Assembly (NCBI RefSeq): GCF_001729485.1
Contig: NZ_CP017157.1
Span: forward strand, 5,208,001 to 5,272,000
Reading direction: 5' to 3'
Origin: Streptomyces lydicus
Lineage (GTDB): Bacteria; Actinomycetota; Actinomycetes; Streptomycetales; Streptomycetaceae
DNA length: 64,000 bases
Position numbers and translations under genes: made by a program. Positions 22,516-30,314 of this stretch are shown piece by piece (positions within the stretch are counted from its first letter, which is position 1; each line of letters begins with the position of its first letter). The notes below the pieces were generated by a model. The model had not been told where the DNA came from. It worked only from the letters and a program-made list of their open reading frames with translations, and made no database searches.

Positions 22516-22557
22516 GCCGGGTGGTGACGCCGGGTGGTACCGGCGCCGGCCCGGCGG

Positions 22558-23349
22558 TCAGAGGTAGCCGAGCGCGGTCAGGCCACCGATGCCGCCCGCC
22601 AGCATGAACAACGGCATCAGCACCTTCAGTTCCACCCAGCTGCCGGCCTTGAACCGCATGCCCTTGGGCGGGCCGAGCGGGTACCAGCGCTTGCGGCCTA
22701 TCGGGATGGGCCACAGGATCGGGCACCCCGAGACGGTCAGCGCGTCGCCGATGTCATGGACCAGCGCGCCGAGCACGATCGGCAGACCCAACCACAGGTA
22801 CTGCTGCTCCGGCTCGGTGAACAGCCAGTGCGCGCCGTTGCCCGGCTGATCGAGGATCCCGGCCAGTATCCAGGCGGAGGCCGCACCCAGCAGCCACACC
22901 AGCACATCGCTGGAGACCCGTGCCGCCCGCCACAGGAGGCCCTCGATCGCGAGGACCATGTGCACGAAGAGGATCCCGAGCACCGCCCAACGGCCACCGC
23001 GCATGGCCAGCAGCGCCATCGCACCACCGACCAGCACGGCCCACACCCAGGTATGGGTGAGCGTGCGGTGCCCGCCCGAACGGTTCGAGTCGCCACGCAT
23101 CTTCGTCGCCTTGTAGACCGCGTGCGAGATGTTGTCGACGACTTCGCACACCATCCGCGAAAGCGGCCCGAACGCCCGGGAAATCGTCGCGGACTTGTGG
23201 TCGAGGTCCGGGGCGAGCGCCGCTCCGGCACAGATCAAGGCACCACAGACCAGCACCGGCCAGGGCATCGGATGTCCTGCGGCAGCGGCCGCCGCGCCCA
23301 CCCCCAGCCAGGCCGCCGCCCCGGACAGCGAGTGCGCCGGTCCCATCAT
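22558..23349 (-). CDS. Membrane-bound metal-dependent hydrolase of the YdjM/DUF457 type
   Basis: A 263-residue integral membrane protein beginning MMGPAHSLSG at 23349, behind an AGGGGTGG site; a longer open frame to 23541 adds only low-complexity residues. The conserved YdjM histidine/aspartate set is visible: 'GPAHSLSG' (N-terminus), 'APDLDHKSAT' (about 45-54), 'GHRTLTHT' (about 93) and 'VHDIGDALT' (about 200), among five to six hydrophobic segments. The family is called 'metal-dependent hydrolase' from these motifs and the E. coli member YdjM is SOS-induced, but no substrate is established. The proximal region holds no LexA-like box that I recognise. Confidence 0.82.
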   Translation of the reverse strand: MMGPAHSLSGAAAWLGVGAAAAAAGHPMPWPVLVCGALICAGAALAPDLDHKSATISRAFGPLSRMVCEVVDNISHAVYKATKMRGDSNRSGGHRTLTHTWVWAVLVGGAMALLAMRGGRWAVLGILFVHMVLAIEGLLWRAARVSSDVLVWLLGAASAWILAGILDQPGNGAHWLFTEPEQQYLWLGLPIVLGALVHDIGDALTVSGCPILWPIPIGRKRWYPLGPPKGMRFKAGSWVELKVLMPLFMLAGGIGGLTALGYL

Positions 23350-24012
23350 GGTCGTTCCCACCCCTTGTTCATCTGCCTCACGAAGCTCCTCGGCTCCACC
23401 GCCCGTCCACCGAGCTGCTTGAGCTGATGCCTGTGCTCCGCGAGGTGCTGTTACCTCGTGCACCCGCCGCCGCGCTTCTGACGCCCGGTCGGCGACACAG
23501 CGTAGCGCCCGATGATCTCCGTCCGAGGCTCGGGTGAGCACATCAGCCCCTGGTGGAACGGGTTCCGCTCAGCCCGGGGTCCGGCGACGCCCGGTTGGCG
23601 CCGTCGCCCCTCCCGGGCAGTGATCTCCGACACGTGGCCGGGCGTCTGGGCGTGCCTCGCGACCAGCACGGACAACGGTGTGTCCGCAGTCGTGTGCGGA
23701 ATGTAAAGGCATTGGGTGAATGCCTCCGCGAGTGCCGGGGCGGGTGACGGTCGAGGTGGGGTGCGGTGCCTTCCCTCCCGGGACGGCCCGGCGGGGCGGG
23801 GGCCCGCGTCGGCGCGGCCGGCCGCACCCTCCGCACCTCAGGTTTGTGCAGGTCAGGGTGCATTTGGGGTGGACTCGGCGGGGCGTCGTGAGGGGAACCG
23901 TCGGGCGGGAACGGAGGCGCGCCGGGGGGATCCCCGGGATGTTGATCTTCGGTTGCGGTGCGTCCGGGTCGCCGGTTCCCTGATCCGGGCCCAAGACAGG
24001 CAGTATGGGGGC
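23350..24012. other. 663-base intergenic region with two small inverted repeats
   Basis: No credible gene: short open frames here have no family resemblance and poor ribosome binding sites. Two small inverted repeats are present: CGAGGT/ACCTCG at 23441-23458 (6-base spacer), about 90 bases upstream of the YdjM-like gene, and AGGCATT/AATGCCT at 23707-23725 (5-base spacer). Near the right edge a -10-like CAGTAT lies at 24001-24006. I see no structured RNA I can name. Confidence 0.4.
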
Positions 24013-24015
24013 GTG
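24001..24015 (+). promoter_or_regulatory. -10 box placed for a leaderless helicase transcript
   Basis: CAGTAT at 24001-24006 puts a transcription start about 7 bases further on, at the GTG start codon 24013 itself. There is no proper Shine-Dalgarno sequence before this GTG, so a leaderless mRNA is plausible. The -35 region (around 23976-23982) is weak. Confidence 0.3.
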
Positions 24016-26526
24016 ACCCTCATCGATCATCTGCCGAACGACGCCGACCCCGATGCCCTCTTCGAAGCCTTTTCGGGCTGGGCCGAGCAGCAGGGCATCT
24101 CGCTCTACCCTGCCCAGGAGGAGGCGCTGATCGAGGTGGTCTCGGGAGCGAACGTCATCCTGTCCACCCCCACCGGCTCCGGTAAGAGCATGGTGGCGGC
24201 CGGCGCGCACTTCACCGCTCTCGCCAATGACCAGGTCACCTTCTACACCGCCCCGATCAAGGCGCTGGTGTCGGAGAAGTTCTTCGATCTGTGCAAGCTG
24301 TTCGGCACCGAGAACGTCGGCATGCTCACCGGCGACGCGTCGGTCAACGCCGACGCCCCGGTCATCTGCTGTACCGCCGAGGTCCTTGCCTCGATAGCGC
24401 TGCGGGACGGCAAGGACGCCGACATCGGCCAGGTCGTGATGGACGAGTTCCATTTCTACGCCGAGCCGGACCGCGGCTGGGCCTGGCAGATTCCGCTGCT
24501 GGAGCTGCCGCAGGCGCAGTTCGTCCTGATGTCGGCGACGCTCGGTGACATGTCGCGCTTCGAGGAGGACCTGACCCGGCGGACGGGGAAGCCGACCTCG
24601 GTGGTGCGCTCGGCGACCCGGCCGGTGCCGCTGTCGTACGAGTACCGGACCACGGCGCTGACCGAGACGCTGACCGAGCTGCTGGAGACCCGGCAGTCCC
24701 CCGTCTACATCGTGCACTTCACCCAGGCCGCCGCCGTGGAGCGGGCGCAGGCGCTGATGAGCATCAACATGTGCACGCGCGCCGAGAAGGACGAGATCGC
24801 CGCGCTGATCGGGAACTTCCGGTTCACCACGAAGTTCGGCAGGAACCTGTCGCGGTATGTCCGCCACGGCATCGGCGTGCACCACGCCGGCATGTTGCCG
24901 AAGTACCGCAGGCTGGTGGAGAAGCTGGCGCAGGCCGGCTTGCTGAAGGTGATCTGCGGTACGGACACACTGGGCGTGGGGGTCAACGTCCCCATCCGTA
25001 CGGTGTTGTTCACCGCGCTGACCAAGTACGACGGGACGCGGGTGCGGACGCTGCGGGCCCGGGAGTTCCACCAGATCGCGGGCCGGGCCGGCCGGGCCGG
25101 CTTCGACACCGCTGGTTTCGTGGTCGCGCAGGCTCCTGAGCATGTCGTCGAGAACGAAAAGGCGCTCGCCAAGGCGGGTGACGATCCGAAGAAGCGCCGC
25201 AAGGTGGTGCGCAAGAAGGCGCCGGAGGGCTTCGTCAATTGGGGTGAGAACACCTTCGAGAAGCTGATCGCCTCCGACCCGGAGCCGCTGACCTCGCGTT
25301 TCCGGGTGACCCACGCGATGCTGCTGTCGGTGATCGCCCGGCCGGGCAACGCCTTCGAGGCGATGCGCAAGCTGCTCGAGGACAACCACGAGCCGCGGAA
25401 GAACCAGCTCCGGCACATCCGGCGGGCCATCGCGATCTACCGGTCGCTGCTGGACGGCGGCATCGTGGAACGACTGGCCGAGCCGGACGCCGAAGGCCGG
25501 ATCGTCCGGCTCACGGTGGATCTTCAGCAGGACTTCGCGCTCAACCAGCCGCTGTCGACCTTCGCGCTGGCCGCGTTCGATCTGCTGGACCCCGAGTCGC
25601 CGTCCTATGCGCTGGACATGGTCTCCGTCGTGGAGTCCACGCTGGACGATCCCCGGCAGATCCTGGCCGCGCAGCAGAACAAGGCCCGCGGCGAGGCGGT
25701 GGCCCAGATGAAGGCCGACGGCGTCGAGTACGAAGACCGCATGGAACGGCTCATGGACGTCGAGTACCCCAAGCCGCTGGAGGAGCTGCTCTTCCACGCC
25801 TACGGGCTGTACCGCAAGAGCCACCCCTGGGTCGGTGACCACCCGCTGTCGCCGAAGTCGGTCATCCGCGACATGTACGAACGCGCCATGACCTTCACGG
25901 AGTTCACGTCGTTCTACGAGCTGGCGCGCACCGAGGGCATCGTGCTGCGCTACCTGGCGAGTGCGTTCAAGGCACTGGACCACACCGTCCCGGACGATCT
26001 GAAGTCCGAGGACTTCCAGGACATCATCGCCTGGCTGGGCGAGATGGTGCGGCAGGTGGACTCCAGTCTGCTGGACGAGTGGGAGCAGCTGGCCAACCCC
26101 GAGGTGGAGACGGCGGAGCAGGCGCAGGAGCGGGCCGATCAAGTGCGGCCGGTCACCGCCAATGCCCGGGCGTTCCGGGTGCTGGTGCGCAATGCGATGT
26201 TCCGGCGGGTGGAGCTGGCGGCGCTGGACAAGGTCGAGGAGCTCGGTGAGATGGATGCCGAGTCCGGCTGGGACGCGGATGCCTGGGGTGAGGCGATGGA
26301 CGCCTACTGGGACGAGTACGAGGAGCTGGGCACCGGGCCGGACGCGCGCGGCCCGAAGCTGCTGCAGATTCAGGAGGACCCCGAGCACGGGCTGTGGAAG
26401 GTCCGGCAGACTTTCGCCGACCCGAACGGGGACCACGACTGGGGCATCTCGGCGGAGGTGGATCTCGCCGCTTCCGACGAGGAGGGGCGCGCGGTGCTGC
26501 GGGTCACGGATGTGGGGCAATTGTGA
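24013..26526 (+). CDS. DEAD/DEAH-box helicase with C-terminal DUF3516
   Basis: An 837-residue superfamily 2 helicase common in actinobacteria. Motif I is TPTGSGKS with K58, motif II is D144-EFH, motif III 'MSATL' and motif VI 'QIAGRAGRAGF' near 360; the rest, from about 500, is the family-specific DUF3516 region. It resembles Ski2/Mtr4-like RNA helicases, so RNA unwinding in decay or ribosome-related work is likely but unproven. The GTG at 24013 gives the family-like N-terminus 'TLIDHLPNDADPDALFEAFS'; the frame stays open to 23716 without conserved residues. tesB follows after 52 bases and is probably co-transcribed. Confidence 0.92.
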   Translation: MTLIDHLPNDADPDALFEAFSGWAEQQGISLYPAQEEALIEVVSGANVILSTPTGSGKSMVAAGAHFTALANDQVTFYTAPIKALVSEKFFDLCKLFGTENVGMLTGDASVNADAPVICCTAEVLASIALRDGKDADIGQVVMDEFHFYAEPDRGWAWQIPLLELPQAQFVLMSATLGDMSRFEEDLTRRTGKPTSVVRSATRPVPLSYEYRTTALTETLTELLETRQSPVYIVHFTQAAAVERAQALMSINMCTRAEKDEIAALIGNFRFTTKFGRNLSRYVRHGIGVHHAGMLPKYRRLVEKLAQAGLLKVICGTDTLGVGVNVPIRTVLFTALTKYDGTRVRTLRAREFHQIAGRAGRAGFDTAGFVVAQAPEHVVENEKALAKAGDDPKKRRKVVRKKAPEGFVNWGENTFEKLIASDPEPLTSRFRVTHAMLLSVIARPGNAFEAMRKLLEDNHEPRKNQLRHIRRAIAIYRSLLDGGIVERLAEPDAEGRIVRLTVDLQQDFALNQPLSTFALAAFDLLDPESPSYALDMVSVVESTLDDPRQILAAQQNKARGEAVAQMKADGVEYEDRMERLMDVEYPKPLEELLFHAYGLYRKSHPWVGDHPLSPKSVIRDMYERAMTFTEFTSFYELARTEGIVLRYLASAFKALDHTVPDDLKSEDFQDIIAWLGEMVRQVDSSLLDEWEQLANPEVETAEQAQERADQVRPVTANARAFRVLVRNAMFRRVELAALDKVEELGEMDAESGWDADAWGEAMDAYWDEYEELGTGPDARGPKLLQIQEDPEHGLWKVRQTFADPNGDHDWGISAEVDLAASDEEGRAVLRVTDVGQL

Positions 26527-26578
26527 GGCGACGGCTTCGCCCGAGGCCGTCGAGCGAAGCGACGGAGGTCCGGCGGTC

Positions 26579-27448
26579 ATGACGAGTCCTGCTGAGAAGT
26601 TGGTGGATCTGCTGGATCTGGAGCAGATCGAGCAGAACATCTTCCGGGGCCGCAGTCCGCAGGAGAGTCTCCAGCGGGTCTTCGGCGGGCAGGTCGCGGG
26701 GCAGGCGCTGGTGGCGGCCGGGCGCACCACGGACGGTGATCGCCCGGTCCACTCGCTCCATGCGTACTTCCTGCGGCCGGGCCGGCCCGGGGTGCCGATC
26801 GTGTATCTGGTCGAGCGGGTACGTGACGGACGTTCCTTCACCACGCGGCGGGTTGTCGCCGTCCAGGAGGGGCGCACGATTTTCAATCTGACCGCTTCCT
26901 TTCACAAGCCGGAGCCCGGCTTCGAGCATCAGTTGCCGATGCGTCGGGAGGTGCCCGACCCGGAGGATCTGCCGAAGGTCACGGACGAGATCCGCGAGCA
27001 TCTGGGCGGGCTGCCCGAGGCGTTGGAGCGCATGGCGCGCCGGCAGCCCTTCGACATCCGGTATGTCGACCGGCTGCGCTGGACGCCGGAGGAGATCGAG
27101 GGTGCGGAGCCGCGCAGCGCGGTGTGGATGCGTGCGGTGGGCCCGCTGGGCGACGATCCGCTGGTCCACACCTGCGCGCTGACGTACGCCAGCGACATGA
27201 CGCTGCTGGACGCCGTCCGCATCCCGGTCGAACCGCTCTGGGGACCGCGTGGTTTCGACATGGCGTCGCTGGACCACGCGATGTGGTTCCACCGGCCGTT
27301 CCGGGCGGACGAGTGGTTCCTGTACGACCAGGAGTCGCCGATCGCCACCGGCGGCCGGGGGCTGGCCCGGGGCCGGATCTACGACCGTGAGGGCAGGCTG
27401 CTGGTGTCGGTCGTCCAGGAGGGCCTGTTCAGGAAGTTGGGTGGCTGA
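26579..27448 (+). CDS. tesB: Acyl-CoA thioesterase II (TesB)
   Basis: A 289-residue double-hotdog enzyme that hydrolyses acyl-CoA to free acid and CoA. The ATG at 26579 is 9 bases after GGAGG; the open frame upstream lies inside the helicase gene. Family segments are present: 'FGGQVAGQALVAAGRTT' in the first hotdog, 'HSLHAYFLRPG' and, in the second hotdog, 'SLDHAMWFHRPFRADEWFLY' with the aspartate of the D-T/S-Q catalytic set, and 'ARGRIYDREGRLLVSVVQEG' at the C-terminus. It is downstream of the helicase in the same direction. Its last 70 bases overlap the end of the convergent gene at 27379. Confidence 0.93.
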   Translation: MTSPAEKLVDLLDLEQIEQNIFRGRSPQESLQRVFGGQVAGQALVAAGRTTDGDRPVHSLHAYFLRPGRPGVPIVYLVERVRDGRSFTTRRVVAVQEGRTIFNLTASFHKPEPGFEHQLPMRREVPDPEDLPKVTDEIREHLGGLPEALERMARRQPFDIRYVDRLRWTPEEIEGAEPRSAVWMRAVGPLGDDPLVHTCALTYASDMTLLDAVRIPVEPLWGPRGFDMASLDHAMWFHRPFRADEWFLYDQESPIATGGRGLARGRIYDREGRLLVSVVQEGLFRKLGG

Positions 27449-28275
27449 CCCGGGCGACCGGCGGCCGGCGCGGTGGCCGGTGGCCGCAGCCGTCCCGGTT
27501 CTTCCCGGCGGGCCCTTTCCAGGGCCCGCGCGAGGTTGACGCGGTACCACATCACTTCGTCGAACTCGTCGGCGGTCAGGACGCGTTCGAAGGATTCCCG
27601 GGCGGCCGGGGTGGCGGTGAGCACCGTCGCGAGGGTGGGCCGCAGCCGGCGCAGCAGGGAGCGCTCCACCGGGTTCCCGGCCACCGAGGCCACTTCCTCG
27701 GGCGGGAGGACCGCGGCGAGCACCGCCGCGGCTTCCCAGGGGTCCTCGGTCTGTCCCATGAGCTGGGCGACCCTTCGGCTGCGCCATTGGCGGGCCCGCC
27801 AGTCCTGGCCGCTGTCGAGCATCATCCGCATGGCGGCGGGGGTGTTGCCCCGCATCAGGCCGGGTTCGCGGTCGGCGAAGTCGGTGACCTCCGCCGCGAG
27901 GTAGAGCCAGACCACCGCGCCGTAGCGGTTGACGTAGAACCGCACGGGACCGAAACAGCCGGCCCGGGTCAGCCGCAGGGCACGGCCGGGCCCGATACCC
28001 ATGAGCGCGGCGGCCTCGGTCGTGCTGACCGTGCGGATGCGCTCGCGGAGGGCGTCCGGGAAACCCGGCTCGGCCCGCAGCCGGGAGATTTCCTCCGCCG
28101 GCACCCGGCGCCGGACGGGCACTTCGGTGCCGCCCGGCCGGGCGTCGGTGCCGGCCGGGGTCGTTCGCACTTCTCCGAGCTGGACGGCGAGCTCGAACTC
28201 GCCGCTCCGCAGCTCCAGTTCGCGGGCCGCTCGCCCCGTCGCGAGCGTCTGCCGCACGTCGCACATCACTGTCAT
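27379..28275 (-). CDS. Streptomyces-type unknown protein with winged-helix-like region (DUF6397-like)
   Basis: A 298-residue protein I can place only tentatively with the DUF6397 group of streptomycetes. The start is taken as the ATG at 28275 (MTVMCDVRQTLATGRAAREL), which follows GGGGGAA; an upstream start at 28332 is possible. Two helix-turn-helix-like stretches are visible, 'TGRAARELELRSGEFELAVQ' (about 14-33) and 'STTEAAALMGIGPGRALRLT' (about 84-103), the second followed by 'FYVNRYGAVVWLYLAAEV' in the manner of excisionase/MerR-like wings. A DNA-binding role is therefore likely. The C-terminal 40 residues are Pro-rich. Three TGACAGTG repeats at its 5' end suggest autoregulation. Confidence 0.6.
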   Translation of the reverse strand: MTVMCDVRQTLATGRAARELELRSGEFELAVQLGEVRTTPAGTDARPGGTEVPVRRRVPAEEISRLRAEPGFPDALRERIRTVSTTEAAALMGIGPGRALRLTRAGCFGPVRFYVNRYGAVVWLYLAAEVTDFADREPGLMRGNTPAAMRMMLDSGQDWRARQWRSRRVAQLMGQTEDPWEAAAVLAAVLPPEEVASVAGNPVERSLLRRLRPTLATVLTATPAARESFERVLTADEFDEVMWYRVNLARALERARREEPGRLRPPATAPAAGRPGQPPNFLNRPSWTTDTSSLPSRS

Positions 28276-28340
28276 GGTGGTTCCCCCGCAACTCGGTCGA
28301 TCACTGACAGTGACGACCATAGCCCCGGTCAATGACAGTG
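28267..28340 (-). repeat. Three TGACAGTG repeats at the start of the winged-helix-like gene
   Basis: The octamer TGACAGTG occurs at 28305-28312 and 28333-28340 on the plus strand and inverted (CACTGTCA) at 28267-28274, overlapping the start codon of the gene at 28275. The middle copy lies in the palindrome TCACTGACAGTGA (28301-28313). The spacing makes this a candidate operator for the adjacent regulator-like protein. Confidence 0.5.
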
Positions 28341-28342
28341 GG

Positions 28343-28762
28343 TCAACCCCGGCCTCCGACCTGTGGATAACTCTCCGGCTGCCGGGCCGCGACCGCCAGA
28401 TGCTCCCCCACGCGATTGACCAGCAGCGTCATTTCGTAGGCGATCTGCCCCATGTCGGCGTCGGCGCCGGCCAGCACGCACAGGCAGCTGCCGTCGCCCG
28501 CCGCCGTCACGAACAGCACCCCGTCATCGAATTCGATCATGGTCTGGCGCACCCGCCCGACCCGGAAGTGCAACGCCGATCCCTTCGCCAGGCTGTGCAG
28601 GCCCGAGGCGACGGCCGCGAGGTGTTCGGAGTCCTCCCGCCCCAGGTCCTCGCTCGCGCCGGTCACCAGCCCGTCGTTGGACAGCACCAGCGCGTGCCGT
28701 ACCTTCTCCACCCGTTTGGTCAGGTCGTCCAGCAGCCAGTCGAGTCCGCTGCTCAATGCCAT
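28343..28762 (-). CDS. Roadblock/LC7-domain protein (MglB/CvnB-like)
   Basis: A 139-residue roadblock/LC7 protein covering almost the whole chain (LDWLLDDLTKRVEKVRHALV ... VAAR). The ATG at 28762 has the site GAGGAAG at good distance. In Streptomyces such proteins are the CvnB component of conservons, partners or GTPase-activating-like platforms for CvnD GTPases. Here a CvnD-like gene lies 680 bases away (29442-30056) on the same strand, but a PPOX gene on the other strand intervenes and no CvnA kinase or CvnC is present, so this is an orphan or split conservon. Confidence 0.85.
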   Translation of the reverse strand: MALSSGLDWLLDDLTKRVEKVRHALVLSNDGLVTGASEDLGREDSEHLAAVASGLHSLAKGSALHFRVGRVRQTMIEFDDGVLFVTAAGDGSCLCVLAGADADMGQIAYEMTLLVNRVGEHLAVAARQPESYPQVGGRG

Positions 28763-28930
28763 TGCCGCTTCCTCCCCGTATCTCCGTCCGCACACCGGGC
28801 CGGACGGCAGTCCGCGGTCCGTCCGCCAGACCGCCGTGCCAGCCTGTCCCACCTCCGCCGTCTCGGCAAGCGGCACCGCAGCACGGCGTGCCAGCGGCGC
28901 TCACCGGTGCCGCGCGGAGAGGATGTCGGC

Positions 28931-29359
28931 ATGGCACACAAGATGACGAAGGACGAGTGGCAGAGGTTCCTTTCCGAGGGCACCCGTACCGGCAAGCTGG
29001 CGACCGTGCGTGCCGACGGCGGGCCGCACGTCGCCCCGGTGTGGTTCCTCCTGGACGGTGACCAGTTGGTGTTCAACACCGGGGCGGAGACGGTCAAGGG
29101 CCGCAATCTGGCCCGCGACGGCAGGGTGGCGCTGTGCGTCGACGACGAGCGGCCGCCGTTCTCCTTCGTGGTGGTGCAGGGGACGGCGGAGATCAGCGAC
29201 GATCTGCCGGAGGTGCGGCACTGGGCGACGCGGATCGCCGCCCGCTACATGGGCGAGGACCGTGCGGAGGAGTACGGCGCCCGCAACGGCGTGCCGGGCG
29301 AGGTGGTGGTCCGGCTCACGATCGACAAGGCCGTCGCGGTCGCGGACCTCGCGGAGTAG
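28931..29359 (+). CDS. PPOX-class flavin/F420-dependent split-barrel enzyme
   Basis: A 142-residue split-barrel protein starting at the ATG at 28931 (MAHKMTKDEWQRFLSEG). The phosphate-binding pattern 'TGKLATVRADGGPHVAPVWF' (about 20-39) and 'GAETVKGRNLARDGRVALCV' (about 50-69) are typical of the PPOX class F420-dependent group in actinobacteria, which reduce or oxidise small aromatic substrates. The specific substrate and cofactor (FMN or F420) cannot be told apart by eye. It is transcribed alone between two minus-strand signalling genes and ends at a GC-rich stem-loop. Confidence 0.82.
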   Translation: MAHKMTKDEWQRFLSEGTRTGKLATVRADGGPHVAPVWFLLDGDQLVFNTGAETVKGRNLARDGRVALCVDDERPPFSFVVVQGTAEISDDLPEVRHWATRIAARYMGEDRAEEYGARNGVPGEVVVRLTIDKAVAVADLAE

Positions 29360-29398
29360 CCGTGCGCGGCGCGGCCGTCCCGCGTCCGCGTCACGCCC

Positions 29399-29426
29399 GG
29401 CCGGCGCCGGGGGCCCGGTGCCGGCC
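29399..29426. terminator. Stem-loop between PPOX gene and GTPase gene
   Basis: A 12-bp stem (GGCCGGCGCCGG / CCGGTGCCGGCC, one G-T pair) with a 4-base loop, between converging ends at 29359 and 29442. Confidence 0.5.
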
Positions 29427-29441
29427 AGGCGCCGTCGGCGC

Positions 29442-30056
29442 TCAGCCCACCGAGTCGAGAATCCGGGCCGAGTGCCGGCGTCCGGCGTGTTCCACGAGCC
29501 GGACCAGGACTTCCTTGCCCGAGTCGCGGTCCCTCGCGTCGCAGAGGACGACGGGGGTGCCACGGTCGAGATCCAGTGCGCGGGCCACTTCGTCGGCCCC
29601 GTAGGAACGCGCGTCCGCGAAGCAGTTGACGGCGATCAGGAAGGGGATCGCACGGCGCTCGAAGTAGTCGACCGCGGGGAAACAGTCCTGCAGCCGGCGG
29701 GTGTCGGCCAGCACCACGGCGCCCAGTGCTCCCTCGGACAGGTCGTCCCACAGGAACCAGAAGCGGTCCTGCCCCGGGGTGCCGAAGAGGTACAGGGAGA
29801 GCCCGTCCCTGATGGTGATGCGGCCGAAGTCCATCGCCACCGTGGTGGTGGACTTCCGGGACACGCCCCCGGTGTCGTCGACCGTCTCCCCCACCTCGGT
29901 GAGCCCTTCCTCGGTGCGCAGCGGGCGGATCTCACTGACCGAGCCCACGAGCGTCGTCTTGCCCACGCCGAAGCCGCCCGCGACTAAGATTTTCAGGGTC
30001 AGCTCGGGGTCGGGGTCCGGGGCTGCACCGTCCGGGGCCCCTGGTGCGGCGTTCAT
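29442..30056 (-). CDS. CvnD-like small GTP/ATP-binding protein
   Basis: A 204-residue P-loop protein of the MglA/CvnD kind. The P-loop is 'AGGFGVGKTTLVG' (about 26-38), a switch region with 'DDTGGVSRKSTTTVAMDFG' follows, and the G3-like 'LFGTPGQDRFWFLW' (about 88-101) and the 'VNCFAD' base-recognition region (about 143) complete the fold. CvnD proteins are the GTPase output of the conservon signalling unit (CvnA kinase, CvnB roadblock, CvnC, CvnD). Only a roadblock gene is found nearby (28343-28762). The acidic, Pro-rich first 18 residues are family typical. Role in development or antibiotic control is known for other conservons, not for this copy. Confidence 0.87.
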   Translation of the reverse strand: MNAAPGAPDGAAPDPDPELTLKILVAGGFGVGKTTLVGSVSEIRPLRTEEGLTEVGETVDDTGGVSRKSTTTVAMDFGRITIRDGLSLYLFGTPGQDRFWFLWDDLSEGALGAVVLADTRRLQDCFPAVDYFERRAIPFLIAVNCFADARSYGADEVARALDLDRGTPVVLCDARDRDSGKEVLVRLVEHAGRRHSARILDSVG

Positions 30057-30314
30057 CGGCCGTCTCCTTCAGGATGCGGGTCCTGCGCGTCACGAGGTGG
30101 GTGGATGCACGGCTCGGCGAAGGGAGCCTTCGGCGGCAGAGCGCCGTCCGAAATCCATGGCGAGGACCGTACCGCCCGATCATCGGGATTTCCCCGGAAT
30201 CACCAAAGCCGCTAGGGGTTCCGATCAAGTGCTGCACCGAGCGCGCCGTTCGTGATAATTGGCCACCCGTACGGGTGTTCCCCGTCTGTCGGACCGGTGC
30301 GGGATCATGTGCGC

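Noticed and set aside
28301..28313. BldD or similar developmental regulator box in the TCACTGACAGTGA palindrome
   Set aside because: The half-sites face the wrong way and the spacing does not fit the BldD consensus as I know it; left as an unnamed repeat.
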